Assembly (NCBI GenBank): GCA_019359075.1
Contig: JAHHIB010000089.1
Coordinates: 1 to 35,945, forward strand
Direction of reading: 5' to 3'
Source: Kalymmatonema hyalinum WJT4-NPBG1
GTDB taxonomy: Bacteria; Cyanobacteriota; Cyanobacteriia; Cyanobacteriales; Nostocaceae
DNA: 35,945 nt
The number at the start of each line of letters is the position of its first letter. Positions within the stretch are counted from its first letter, which is position 1. The position numbers and the translations under genes were made by a program. The notes below the pieces were generated by a model that had not been told where the DNA came from, did not search any database, and saw only the letters and a list, made by a program, of their open reading frames with translations. This document shows positions 8,741 to 17,917 of the stretch, in pieces.

Positions 8741-8846
8741 ATAGGATGTGTTAGGCGCAGCCGCAGGGCATCAATTCCGCTTCTCAGCATCGGTTACGCG
8801 ATCGCCTATGGCGGACACTCCGTGTCATCGCGCTTCCCATCCTACG
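8741..8846. repeat. MITE-like repeat with terminal TAGGATG/CATCCTA
   Basis: A GC-rich block begins ATAGGATGTG and ends CCCATCCTACG, so its ends are inverted copies. It contains a GCGATCGCC site and GCGGACACTCCGTGTCATCGC. It looks like a small non-autonomous element or chimeric dispersed repeat. Confidence 0.55.
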
Positions 8847-9192
8847 AAGGTTCATTTTCATTCCACAAACCTACTTACAAATTTTTCACGTAATTTTTTA
8901 ACAGAGCAATTGGCGAATAAAACTTAAGTGGTTATACTATCTGGTAGTTGTATTCAATATCTGATAAAAAGCAAAAATATGAATTTATCTTCTGTTATTT
9001 ATAATACATACTATTTGGTGAATTACCAATGTTTTGATTGATTGCCAATACAGAAACTAGTGCAACATGATAGGAGTTTGTCAGGAGTTCATTATTTATT
9101 TTTTCTAAAAAAAGTATAAAAAATGCTTTTGTCAAACGCTCTCATGGTTTCGATTTCGGCAAAAAGCCTGATTTATAATGGTAATTCATTTT

Positions 9193-9256
9193 AGCGAAGT
9201 ATCCGCAGGGCACTACCTCCAGATCATGCGTTATACTTCGTTACGCACCCTACGGA
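9193..9256. repeat. Short repeat element with inverted GCGAAGTAT / ATACTTCG ends
   Basis: It begins AGCGAAGTATCCGCAGGG and ends ATACTTCGTTACGCACCCTACG. The CGAAGTAT arm is inverted near the other end. The GTTACGCACCCTACG tail is a motif widespread in cyanobacterial intergenic repeats. Confidence 0.5.
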
Positions 9257-9463
9257 TTTAAAATTAATTTTTATAATTACCTCTGGGTACTGCCATTTAG
9301 GAAGGAACAAATTGCTGAAATTGCTAAACTTTAATCTTTAATAGTAAAAAAACAAGATACGGCTGTGGTTGGTGCTGTAGATTTATTATTTACGGACATT
9401 CAGCTAGAGTTTCAGGTGACCGAAGTACGAAAAAATCATTTTGGTTCTGAATTAGGAAATTGT

Positions 9464-12034
9464 ATGAAAAGCGACATGGCAGTAGAAAAATTGCGCCGCT
9501 ACAAAGAGTACGGGGAATCTGTCATCCAAAGCCTTGAGTTGGTTTTGCAGAACCCACCTCCCAAAGACAGCTGGGTTCCGAGTAGCCTTTATGAAAGTAT
9601 CCAGCGTCTACAGCAGTCTGCCCAAAGAACGGTGCAACTTGCATCCTCGCCAGTCAAAATCGGCATCATGGGGGAGTTCAGTAGTGGAAAAACTTTACTT
9701 TTAGGGAGTTTGATTGGCTACGCTGATGCTTTACCAGTCAGTGAAACCCCCACCACAGGTAACGTCACTGCGATCCACCTCGTTCAACAACCAGACTTTC
9801 AGACAACGAAGCTTGGCAAGTTTAAAGTTGAATATCTTTCTAGTGAAGGGGTGAAAGAGTGCTTGCGCTTCATGCTGGAGGAAGCCGAACAACGAGCAAA
9901 AATGGCAGATATCCCTTCAGGACAGCTTGCGGCTCTAAAAACTTTACACCCCACGAGAGAAGTTGACATTAACGGTATCTTAAGATGGTGCGAGGAAGCA
10001 TGGAAGCCCCAAAGCTTAGAACTACGCTCTCTGCTCAGGGAACTGGTTGTTTTCGTTCGTACGTACAGCGTTTACAAAGAAGATATCTGTGGTAAAAGTT
10101 ACGAGATTGACAATACGACTGCTCACAAGGGGCTGAGGCTTGCAGAGCCGCCCATGAATATCTTAGAGCTCAGCTTTGACCGTTTACCGTCGCCTCCTAA
10201 ACGCTGGGAAAATTTAGCACAACCTTCAGTTCAGGACTTGCAAAATAGCTTCTCGCTGATTCGCCGCATAGATGTCACAGTTGAGATCTCAAAAGAAATC
10301 TGGGATTTGTCTTCTTTACAAGGAACAAATGAATTCATTCTCCTAGATTTTCCGGGATTGGGAGCTGCTGATTCTGGTGTGAGGGATGCTTTTTTATCTT
10401 TGCGGGAACTGCGAGATGTCCAAACTATCCTGTTGCTACTCAACGGTCGATACCCTGGCGGCGCAACCGCAGCAAAAATCCGCTCTCTGCTGGAACGGGA
10501 TAAGGGACAAGACCTCAGAGACCGGATTATTGTAGGTGTGGGGCGCTTCAATCAAATTCCCCTCTCAAGCAGCGACGAACGCGCCATTGATGAGCTTTTA
10601 TATGAGATTCTGCTTTCAGAAGAAGCTGTTGTTGATAGCCTGAGCATTCTCAAACTAATCATCGCCAGTGCTAACAATTTGACCACGGAAAAAAAGAATA
10701 TCGTTCTGCTGTCGCAACTTTATGGGTTGACTAAATTAGCAGAACTTTCTTCTCTAGTGCAAGTTTGCTCAACAGAATTCTTACCTGATTTGGATAAACC
10801 CAACAAACCAGAGGAGTCTGAACTGCGGAGAAAATGGCAACAATTGAGTGAAATGTTACCTCCTTCCACTACCCTGCACAAACAACTCAGCGACTATGCT
10901 GAAGATGGTGGTATTGGTAGGTTGCGCTCATTACTGAAAGAGCATGTTGCTCTTCATGGTATGAAGCAACTTGTAGAAGACACTCAAAGGGCTGCTGAGG
11001 GTTTGCGTAAAGAGCAGAATAACCTAAAAAATATCCTAGAGGAAATCCCGGCTTACATACCAGTTGTGGAAAACCCTGCTTTTCTCACCCTGCGGGAAGC
11101 AATTGAAAATTTAGTCACGACCTACAGACGATTCCAAGAAGATTTAGAAAAACAGCCCATTTTGAAGAACCGCAACAGTGTAGCGGTAAGCGATATTGTT
11201 AAGGATGAGTTAACTAATAAAATCTTCTTTGATTGGAGCGAGTGGAGTTTACTTTTTGACAGAACCAAAAATGGCACAATCTCCTTGACAAAAAGTGAAA
11301 GCTTTTTTGAAGAAGATGAAGTTGACGATTCGATTCCTACAAAAAGCGATGATTTTTATACGGCATTTGTCAACACTCTTCAGGAAATGCAAGCGTTCGC
11401 GCATGAGCAAACAACAGAAGCAGTCACCGATTTGTTTGGGAAATTATCTGCTGATGTGCAACTAGAACGCGAAAAACTAAGTACAATTTTGCTAGCAGAA
11501 AAAGAACAGCAAATTGAGCAAAAATTTGGCAAAAGTCAAGTCCGCTTTTTTAGAAATCTGCTGCGTGCTATTGACCCCACGAATAAATGGCAAAACCTAA
11601 TTATTCAGCACAGCGGGCTTGCTAATAGTGCGACTCCTATCAATGCTGACACTTTATTCCCGCTCGCACGCAAGGACGACAAGCACCAGAATGGTCAAAT
11701 TTTTGACTGGAGTCCTGATAAACAGTTTCCTGTTCCCTCAAGACCCTTCAATCACCAAGTTGCCGTTTTACGGCTGCGAGACGAAATAACTGCTAGCGCA
11801 GGGTTGCACCTTGTACAGTATGTGAGTCAGTTAACCAAACTGGTAAAAACTTCGTTTTCTAGAGCTTTGAAAGAGATTGTAGATAATTTGCAAGAACTTT
11901 TAAAGTCAAAGCATGAACCTTTATTAAGACATATAGCTTCTGCCCAAGAACGAACCTCTGTTCCTATTCCACCTTGGTTAGAGACTCTTTCCCAAATTCC
12001 GACGATTTCATATCCAGAGGAGATTAATCATTAA
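9464..12034 (+). CDS. Dynamin-like large GTPase (SrfC-like partner?)
   Basis: An 856-aa protein from ATG 9464, chosen because AGGAA precedes it. Its G domain has G1 GEFSSGKT (70-77), a G2-like PTTGNVTA (about 96-103) and G3 DFPG (295-298). The G4 motif is not obvious, and VGVGRFNQIP occupies the place where TKxD is expected. The rest is largely helical (LRKEQNNLKNILEEIPAYI, then acidic and coiled segments), as in dynamin stalks. Bacterial dynamin-like proteins remodel or tether membranes on GTP hydrolysis. It is first in a three-gene, same-strand set with a giant Hsp70-fold ATPase and an unknown protein, which recalls the SrfC-SrfB-SrfA pairing. The specific function is unknown. Confidence 0.8.
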   Translation: MKSDMAVEKLRRYKEYGESVIQSLELVLQNPPPKDSWVPSSLYESIQRLQQSAQRTVQLASSPVKIGIMGEFSSGKTLLLGSLIGYADALPVSETPTTGNVTAIHLVQQPDFQTTKLGKFKVEYLSSEGVKECLRFMLEEAEQRAKMADIPSGQLAALKTLHPTREVDINGILRWCEEAWKPQSLELRSLLRELVVFVRTYSVYKEDICGKSYEIDNTTAHKGLRLAEPPMNILELSFDRLPSPPKRWENLAQPSVQDLQNSFSLIRRIDVTVEISKEIWDLSSLQGTNEFILLDFPGLGAADSGVRDAFLSLRELRDVQTILLLLNGRYPGGATAAKIRSLLERDKGQDLRDRIIVGVGRFNQIPLSSSDERAIDELLYEILLSEEAVVDSLSILKLIIASANNLTTEKKNIVLLSQLYGLTKLAELSSLVQVCSTEFLPDLDKPNKPEESELRRKWQQLSEMLPPSTTLHKQLSDYAEDGGIGRLRSLLKEHVALHGMKQLVEDTQRAAEGLRKEQNNLKNILEEIPAYIPVVENPAFLTLREAIENLVTTYRRFQEDLEKQPILKNRNSVAVSDIVKDELTNKIFFDWSEWSLLFDRTKNGTISLTKSESFFEEDEVDDSIPTKSDDFYTAFVNTLQEMQAFAHEQTTEAVTDLFGKLSADVQLEREKLSTILLAEKEQQIEQKFGKSQVRFFRNLLRAIDPTNKWQNLIIQHSGLANSATPINADTLFPLARKDDKHQNGQIFDWSPDKQFPVPSRPFNHQVAVLRLRDEITASAGLHLVQYVSQLTKLVKTSFSRALKEIVDNLQELLKSKHEPLLRHIASAQERTSVPIPPWLETLSQIPTISYPEEINH

Positions 12035-12067
12035 ACAAGAGTGCAAAAGTCAATTTTATGAAAATGA

Positions 12068-12143
12068 AACCACAGATGGACACAGATGGACACAGATAAA
12101 TTATCTTTTATTATCTGCGTACATCTGCGTCTCTCTGCGGTTG
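12068..12143. repeat. Inverted-repeat element (CACAGATG family)
   Basis: The left arm AACCACAGATGGACACAG and the right arm ACATCTGCGT...CTGCGGTTG are imperfect inverse complements about 30 bp long. It is related to the element at 16606-16694. It could fold into a long hairpin and attenuate transcription between the GTPase and Hsp70-like genes. Confidence 0.7.
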
Positions 12144-12187
12144 TAATATTATGTCCGGCTTATTAGTTATGATTACCACGTTAACTG

Positions 12188-12310
12188 CACCCCACCCCTT
12201 AATCCCCTCCCTGCAAGCGGGGAGGGGAGGTGATAGCGTTTGCGCAGCGTCCCTCTTAGGGACTAGCGTGGCGTTAGCCATAGCGCAGCTTTACTGGGGT
12301 GGGGTTCTTA
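12188..12310. repeat. MITE-like element with CCCCACCCC ends and nested short repeat
   Basis: The outer ends ACCCCACCCC and GGGGTGGGGT are inverted. Next to the left end, CCCCTCCC and GGGGAGGGG form a strong hairpin. The core at about 12231-12288 (GCGTTTGCGCAGCGTCCC through AGCGCAGC) looks like a second short repeat inserted into the first. Together with 12068-12143 it fills most of the 415-bp gap between the two coding regions. Confidence 0.6.
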
Positions 12311-12449
12311 GGGTAATGATAAGTATTTAACCGGGCTTGATATAACTTCTAAATACATACTTTTACAAGAGTTATATTAGTTAGTTGTTAATTGTCAAGC
12401 AAGATTCGAGTAACGACTAACCATAATTTAATTTCAAGGAATAGATGAA

Positions 12450-15400
12450 ATGGCTGTTAAAATTGAGCTTTTAAATCGCTATCAACTGCGTATAAAAGAT
12501 AATGACTTATTACTCTTGCCGATTATTGAAATTAAACCTACTGATAGTTTTAACTTCCCTCATATCTCCAAAATTGATATTTCTGTGAGCGGAAGGCCAG
12601 AAGACATCGCAGCAAAAATACAATCTGTATACAGAAGCGTCAACTTTAGCACTAAACTACTCAAACTCTCTACACCACAGCGATTAAAGCAAATTGACTG
12701 TACGTGGGATGAGCCATTACCAGCAGGTGTGAACTGCACTTTGCTAGTGACTGTAGAGTATTTTGACTCGGATGAAACGGGTAACCCAAATCTGTCTATG
12801 AGCAAAAACTCTACGTCTGAGTGCAATATATGGACTTATGCAGGCATCGAAGATACCGTAATACAAATGTCAGTGAGAGATACGCTACCATTGCCACTAC
12901 CAGGACCTTTTTACAAACCCGAACCAGTTCAAGAAAGTAAGAAGCCAGAAATTACTTATCCAGGCTGGTTTGCCATTGATTTTGGCACGTCTAATTCCAC
13001 TGTTACACTTTACGATCCCAAAGTCATCGTAACTCCAGATAGTTTGCCTAGCGAGCAGGAGGTGCGGTTACGCGAACGTATGGCGGCGTGGTTAAATCAA
13101 CGTCCCGTGGATGATGTACCGGGGATCAGTCATAATGCTTGGGATCAGGAGTGGCAAAAGTTTGTAACTGAACTGAGCAAAGATTTTGTTTCCATTCCCG
13201 AGTCTGTTCGTCACAATTTGGGGGAACAACTCTTTCGAGGCGTTGACAGTGCTGAGTTGTTGGAAGCTATCCGACAGATAGAAATTTGTTTGAGCAAACG
13301 CCTCGATTGGTTTCGTCGCGCCGCCAGCAAACGGTTGAATCAGATATATCACGAAGTTTTCCGCGTACCACCTCTAGAGTGGCAAAGTTTGATATCAGTA
13401 GAATTGGACAAAGATCGGCGTCTCAATGAAATTCCTAGTGAGTTAGAAGTCGTCAATTTGGAACCTTCTTTGCCAAAAGATGATCCAGCAAAAGTGAAAG
13501 TCGTCTTGGGTGAACAAGCGAGACAGCACAGGTTAGACACGATTGGGAATGGGGAGGAAATAGAAGGGAGGTTTCTCCACTCACCTAAGCGGTATTTTGG
13601 TCAAGAACGTTCTTTTAAAATTACGCTCGATGGTCAAGAAGATACAATTGAGGTCAATAAGCTGCTTCAATCGGCTTATGCTGAACTGATTGAGTTAACC
13701 GAGAATTACCGCCAACGCTATCCAGGGAAGTGTTCTGAAGGTAAATTCTACCGCGCAGTCGTGACTTACCCAACGATCGCCTCACCATTTGTGCGCCGCG
13801 AGATTGAGAACCTGGTGAAACAATTGGATATCGAAGATGTGCAGATGGCTTATGACGAAGCGATATCAGTAGCCGTCTTCTTCTTGTGGCGCGAATTTGG
13901 TGGTGATTTGAATGTGGGGATTGAGTCGTTCAAAACCCGGTGCCGTTACGATGGGGGCAAATGGTGGCAAAATGTCCTCGTTTTGGATATTGGTGGCGGA
14001 ACGACTGATTTAGCGCTGATTCGTCTTGCACTGGAAGAAATCAACCCGTTTGAACCTGGGGAAGACCGAGGCGACGGCGGACGTTATTATAAATTGACTC
14101 CTAAATTATTGGGTTCTTCCGGTCATTTGCAGTTGGGTGGAGAGTTAATTACCCTGCGGCTGTTTTTGTTGTTGAAGGCGGCGATCGCAGATTGTTTGCT
14201 GACAGCCGTAAGCGAAGAACAATTGCCAAAAGATGTGTTGAAAGTGCAGCCAGAAGAGTTGAGCGATCGCTTTCTTGATAACGGCAAATTCTTAAGAGGA
14301 AGTCTGCTGGCTTGTGTGGATAAAGAAATTCGAGAAGGCGATGCTTACAAAGATGCTTTAAATGCAGCAGAGAAAGTGCTACCCACACGCTGGAAACATT
14401 CGTTGTCTCGCGCACAAACTTTCTACACTCTTTGGGAACAAGCGGAAAATGCCAAAATTACACTCGGTCAAAAGCGCCAACAAGATGCACCCGAACCAAT
14501 CTTCGTTGTAGATGGGCAAAAAATATCGGAACTGTTGCAACAAAATGACATTGAATTATCAAGCGAAGTTGTTGATAACCTGAGTGTAACGCTCACGGTA
14601 CAGCAATTTGAAAAAGCAGTATCTCCTGTGATTCGAGAAGCAGTTGGAATTGCCCAAGGATTGATAGAGAATGCTTTAGCAAATAAAGCCTTCAATTCCC
14701 AAAGCCATAAAGAGCAAGTCGATTGGTTGATTTTATCTGGGAAAACCTGCAATCTGGAATTAGTTGAGCGCGAACTTTATCGGGTATTTAGCAAGTCTGA
14801 TTATTTTATTTGGAATGAAGACCGAGTTACCTTTGAACCCGAATATACAAAGCTTGCAACTTCTGCTGGAGCCTGCTTTGCAGAGAAACTAAGACAACTG
14901 GGTTTTGCGCCAAAAGAGTCCAAGGAATTGCTGCGTAGAGGAGCAAATCAACTCTATATTGATGTCAAAAATCTGTTTTATTTTCTGCCATGCTCCTTCA
15001 AAAGGGAAGTGATTGGAGGAAATTTAGACCCAATTTTTCAGGCAGGTCAAGAACTTTATCAACTTAAAGCTGACGATGCAATGGCGAAATTTCGCAGTAG
15101 TTGGCAGGGTATGCAATTGACCAATAACGTCATTCGTCAGGATTTTGAGAATATCAAACCTCAGCTTTGGGGAAGTTATAACGGTGATGCATTGAGAAAG
15201 AAACTGGAAATGAGTGAGGAGGATTTTAAAAATTATATCAAAGTCCAGTTTGAAATTAATCAAAAGCTTGATATCGATTTGCTGCTTTGCCGAGGAAATC
15301 CTCACTATTTAATTCCTGTGAATATTCCCTGTGTTGATGCGGCAAAAGCGATAGGTACATCAGAAGTTATTGCTGATGATAGTCACGTGGTTTGCGACAT

Positions 15401-15854
15401 TGCTGTTAATGTTGCTGAATCTGCAAATGCTCTGAAAACAGATGCTCATACTGTCGTATTTAATGCCGACAAAGACTACAGTAACGATGTGAGAGTTTTT
15501 CGTTATGACGATGGTGCTATACAACCACAAATCATGGGTTTAATTGCTGAATTACCGCCGTTTCCTACTAGTGGCAAACATACATTCTACTTCCAATTTC
15601 ACAACCCAAAATCTAATAAGTGGGAACTCATTGGTGAATTGCCTCAACCAGAAGTCAAAAGTGAGTATCCTTGCCGATACTATGTCTCTCTTAACAAGAA
15701 AGGTATGCTGAGAGTACATGCATTTGAGGTACCTTATTGGACATCAACAAATCCAGAATCTCTCAAGCAAGGAGGATGCGTTTTTCGCGACACTCTCCAA
15801 CCGCAGCCTAACGATGTTAAGGCAGAACGTGACCCGTTTTCTGGAGAACATTAA
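12450..15854 (+). CDS. Giant Hsp70/actin-fold ATPase, SrfB-like
   Basis: 1134 aa. Residues 1-165 are a beta-rich N-terminal region. The actin/Hsp70-type ATPase motifs follow: phosphate-1 AIDFGTSNST (175-184), phosphate-2 VLDIGGGTTDLALI (511-524) and an adenosine-type motif LILSGKTCNLELVE (760-773). The 325 residues between the two phosphate motifs are far more than in DnaK, so the nucleotide domain has large insertions. The C-terminal 350 residues are unlike DnaK's substrate domain. This architecture and size fit the SrfB/virulence-factor family rather than a housekeeping chaperone. It follows the dynamin-like gene and precedes an unknown gene on the same strand. An ATP-driven partner of the GTPase is inferred, not shown. 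Confidence 0.8.
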   Translation: MAVKIELLNRYQLRIKDNDLLLLPIIEIKPTDSFNFPHISKIDISVSGRPEDIAAKIQSVYRSVNFSTKLLKLSTPQRLKQIDCTWDEPLPAGVNCTLLVTVEYFDSDETGNPNLSMSKNSTSECNIWTYAGIEDTVIQMSVRDTLPLPLPGPFYKPEPVQESKKPEITYPGWFAIDFGTSNSTVTLYDPKVIVTPDSLPSEQEVRLRERMAAWLNQRPVDDVPGISHNAWDQEWQKFVTELSKDFVSIPESVRHNLGEQLFRGVDSAELLEAIRQIEICLSKRLDWFRRAASKRLNQIYHEVFRVPPLEWQSLISVELDKDRRLNEIPSELEVVNLEPSLPKDDPAKVKVVLGEQARQHRLDTIGNGEEIEGRFLHSPKRYFGQERSFKITLDGQEDTIEVNKLLQSAYAELIELTENYRQRYPGKCSEGKFYRAVVTYPTIASPFVRREIENLVKQLDIEDVQMAYDEAISVAVFFLWREFGGDLNVGIESFKTRCRYDGGKWWQNVLVLDIGGGTTDLALIRLALEEINPFEPGEDRGDGGRYYKLTPKLLGSSGHLQLGGELITLRLFLLLKAAIADCLLTAVSEEQLPKDVLKVQPEELSDRFLDNGKFLRGSLLACVDKEIREGDAYKDALNAAEKVLPTRWKHSLSRAQTFYTLWEQAENAKITLGQKRQQDAPEPIFVVDGQKISELLQQNDIELSSEVVDNLSVTLTVQQFEKAVSPVIREAVGIAQGLIENALANKAFNSQSHKEQVDWLILSGKTCNLELVERELYRVFSKSDYFIWNEDRVTFEPEYTKLATSAGACFAEKLRQLGFAPKESKELLRRGANQLYIDVKNLFYFLPCSFKREVIGGNLDPIFQAGQELYQLKADDAMAKFRSSWQGMQLTNNVIRQDFENIKPQLWGSYNGDALRKKLEMSEEDFKNYIKVQFEINQKLDIDLLLCRGNPHYLIPVNIPCVDAAKAIGTSEVIADDSHVVCDIAVNVAESANALKTDAHTVVFNADKDYSNDVRVFRYDDGAIQPQIMGLIAELPPFPTSGKHTFYFQFHNPKSNKWELIGELPQPEVKSEYPCRYYVSLNKKGMLRVHAFEVPYWTSTNPESLKQGGCVFRDTLQPQPNDVKAERDPFSGEH

Positions 15855-15876
15855 CGAGAGTTAGGAGTTATTAACG

Positions 15877-16105
15877 TGACATTCTCCCCACCGCTCCGCG
15901 CGGATGGGGCTTCTCCAAATCGCTTTGGTAGAAATTTCCTGCTTCATTGGTCGCATCTAGATAAGTAGACTTGCGTCTTATTATCCCCGAGAACGATACC
16001 TCCACAGGCAGTTTAGAGACTCCTGATGCCCCACGGAGTCTTTGCACAAGGAACCGAAGTTCTGTACAACCAAACCAAACTGATTTTACGCACTGATGGT
16101 TTCAT
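15877..16105 (-). pseudogene. 3' remnant of IS200/IS605-type tnpB (possible leftover guide RNA)
   Basis: An open minus-strand tail of about 75 codons reads CVKSVWFGCTELRFLVQRLR, then RGASGVSKLPVEV, EAGNFYQ and KPHPRGAVG. I recognise this as the C-terminal extension of cyanobacterial TnpB proteins. The Zn-finger and RuvC parts are absent. Its end, GAGAATGTCA (minus strand), matches GAGTATGTCA at the end of the tnpB copy at 17.9 kb, so 15877 is probably the transposon right end. The frame's stop falls in the flank, 17 bp after the stop of the Hsp70-like gene. In TnpB systems the guide RNA overlaps this end and reads into the flank, so a solo guide RNA could still be made. Confidence 0.55.
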
Positions 16106-16245
16106 GCACAAGCAATCTTTTTCAGTGCAACCTCCTATCAATTGTCATGGTTCTGTACCGTTCCCAAGGTTTGCTCTGTTCACCTAGCAAGCTAGTCCGT
16201 TTGAGTCAACTTGGTCAGTGGTTAGCTGATACAATTATGATAACA

Positions 16246-16267
16246 TTTGTGTAGACTTTGTGTAGAC
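16246..16267 (+). promoter_or_regulatory. Tandem 11-bp direct repeat, candidate RHH operator
   Basis: TTTGTGTAGAC occurs twice in immediate tandem, about 10 bp before an ATG at 16277 and just upstream of the ribbon-helix-helix-like remnant. Tandem short sites are the usual operators of autoregulated RHH repressors. Binding is inferred. Confidence 0.45.
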
Positions 16268-16292
16268 GTATCTATCATGAAAACTTGCATGA

Positions 16293-16451
16293 TTACACAT
16301 CAGAATCAGTGAGCGTAGATTGAATAAAATACGGTTCTATGCTGCAAACAAACAAAAAACAATCACCCAAATTCTTGAAGACTACATTGACCGACTACCG
16401 ACTTCAGAGATTGACAACTACTCGGACACCCATAAGGGGTGTACCTCCTAG
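16293..16451 (+). pseudogene. Broken ribbon-helix-helix (CopG-like) small protein
   Basis: The frame reads HIRISERRLNKIRFYA, then KTITQILEDYIDRLP, and ends NYSDTHKGCTS. This is the RHH pattern of a short beta strand followed by two helices, with polar residues on the strand. No start codon is in frame: an in-frame TGA sits directly before it, while an ATG at 16277 (MKTCMITHQNQ) is out of frame and stops early. A few inserted bases between MKT and HIRIS would explain this. Such proteins act as antitoxins or autorepressors and often accompany transposons. No toxin gene was found. Confidence 0.5.
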
Positions 16452-16605
16452 TTGTCCCACTATCCATCCCCACCGCATTGGTTGCGGGAATTCCGTGGAA
16501 TGAGTTAAAACTTAAAACTAGATCTACCTAGAAAGTCTAGTTTTATCCTTTCTTGTGAGCTTTTGCTCATGGAGTCTCTTGCATAAGTAGATTTGTTTGA
16601 AATTA

Positions 16606-16694
16606 AATCACAGATGTAGGCGTAAGCCGTGCCGTAGGCTACACAGATAAACACAGATAAATAATCGGTGTTCATCTGTGTTTATCTGTGGTTC
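16606..16694. repeat. Inverted-repeat element (CACAGATG family) with nested insertion
   Basis: The left part AATCACAGATG...ACACAGATAAACACAG and the right arm GTTCATCTGTGTTTATCTGTGG are inverse complements. A GC-rich stretch at 16617-16640 (TAGGCGTAAGCCGTGCC, GTAGGCT) splits the left arm after CAGATG, and the arm continues after it. It is the same element type as 12068-12143, so both spacers of the module carry one. Confidence 0.7.
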
Positions 16695-16765
16695 CAAATC
16701 ATAAAGTCCGGACTTTTGTCAGCAGTCCACTCAAAACTTAATTTAAAACTCAAAACGGAGGAAAT

Positions 16766-17917
16766 ATGCAGCACCTCAGCAAGTTATTGAAAATTGACGA
16801 CTCAAATTTAGCTTGGGTACTGCGGTTGGGCTTGCACGGACTGCGGACTCAATTACAGGAAGCTTTAAAAATAGCAACCATAGACCCAGGAAGCAGTGCT
16901 TGTCAAGAATTGCTGAGGGAATTGGATATTCTTTTGGAAGTTGCATCTCAACAAAAGTCTTTGAGTAGCGAGACAGTCTTGTCCACGGAGGATAGTTCCT
17001 CTTGGGAAGATGTGTTAGAACCAGTCACCAGTGAACTAAAAGGTGAACTCAAACTCAAACAAATTGGTGAGGCTTTGCTATCTGACCGGGAATTATCGAA
17101 CTATATCGGTGATTACCAATTTCTTAGCACCAATGATGCTGATTTGTGGAACCAGATGCAACGTTTGCTGCTGCGTGTTCCTGAAAAAGTGGCTCATGCT
17201 TGGCAAGAGCGTATTTTGACAGAGGCGAGTCAAGTCGGTGCGACAGAAGATAAGCCGCACTTGTCACTACCCTTCACCCGCAAAGAATGTATTTACCCTG
17301 GGTTGACAGGAAAGATAAAAGCGACTGGGTTGTGTTTGTCAGACCAAGTTGATTTCGATCCGCGATTGACGATGGAAAGATACGACGGGGAAATTGATTT
17401 GTTGGCTGGGGTTGTTTGTATTTGTCTTAAGTTTATTGAACTAGATTCATCTTTACACCACGCTCTTAAAAGTGTAGATAGATTTGGTGTGAGGTCTTTG
17501 AACGATGAAAGAGAAAAGTCTAAGTACGTTACAGCACTGATAGACCGCTTTCGGCGGGTGCAAACAACTGCTGATCATGTTGATCCAGTTGTCGCTTTAC
17601 GTGCCAGACTTGACTTAGATGAAGCAATTCACTCTTTAGTATACTTGCCATGTGCTGACCGTTACTCTTGGTGGGGTAAACTGCAACAAGAAGCGCGGCG
17701 TACCCTTGACCAAGTCGTTGAGAAGACGCGTGATGCTGGTTATCATGTACAAATTCGCCCGTTATGGGGAACCTATGCGGATATTTTTAATTGGTCAAAA
17801 GACGATTTGCAATTAGACATTGGTGGGGTACGCGGGGAAGTGTCTGCATGTTTGCGGGTCTATGCCAAAATTAACGATGAGGTGCTTCCGGGAAGAGTTC
17901 TTTTTCGTTCTTCTTAA
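16766..17917 (+). CDS. Unrecognised 383-aa protein, third gene of the dynamin/Hsp70-like module
   Basis: I do not recognise a family. The N-terminal 150 residues are leucine-rich and helical (LGLHGLRTQLQEALKI, CQELLRELDILLEVA), with an acidic linker (STEDSSSWEDVLE). The C-terminal half mixes helices (RARLDLDEAIHSLVYL) and strands, with WGTYADIFNWSKDD and LDIGGVRGEVSACLRV near the end. There is no signal peptide, membrane span or catalytic motif. Start 16766 has GGAGG upstream. Its stop lies one base outside the predicted right end of the adjacent transposon, so the protein is probably not truncated. By position it could be the SrfA-like or adaptor component. That is inference only. Confidence 0.7.
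   Translation: MQHLSKLLKIDDSNLAWVLRLGLHGLRTQLQEALKIATIDPGSSACQELLRELDILLEVASQQKSLSSETVLSTEDSSSWEDVLEPVTSELKGELKLKQIGEALLSDRELSNYIGDYQFLSTNDADLWNQMQRLLLRVPEKVAHAWQERILTEASQVGATEDKPHLSLPFTRKECIYPGLTGKIKATGLCLSDQVDFDPRLTMERYDGEIDLLAGVVCICLKFIELDSSLHHALKSVDRFGVRSLNDEREKSKYVTALIDRFRRVQTTADHVDPVVALRARLDLDEAIHSLVYLPCADRYSWWGKLQQEARRTLDQVVEKTRDAGYHVQIRPLWGTYADIFNWSKDDLQLDIGGVRGEVSACLRVYAKINDEVLPGRVLFRSS

Larger units (their letters stand above)
8571..9463. other. Long intergenic region between HLIP and dynamin-like genes
   Basis: About 890 bp with two short repeat elements (8741-8846 and 9193-9256) in otherwise AT-rich DNA. No gene was found. A GTG at 9365 opens a frame continuous with the GTPase, but it has no ribosome site and its translation looks non-conserved. 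Both divergent promoters should lie here. Confidence 0.5.
16106..16605. other. Remaining spacer between the second and third module genes
   Basis: It holds no intact gene. The first 140 bp may still be transposon sequence. After that come a tandem 11-bp repeat, a broken ribbon-helix-helix gene, and about 150 bp in which no gene or strong repeat was seen. Confidence 0.45.

Noticed and set aside
9365-9463. GTG start extending the dynamin-like GTPase by 33 residues
   Set aside because: It has no ribosome site, and a better ATG with AGGAA lies at 9464.
12450-15854. Housekeeping DnaK
   Set aside because: It is nearly twice DnaK length, with a beta-rich N-terminal region before the first phosphate motif and a C-terminus unlike the DnaK substrate domain.
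16766-17917. Third module gene considered truncated by the adjacent transposon
   Set aside because: Its stop codon lies one base outside the predicted transposon end, so the stop is probably native.
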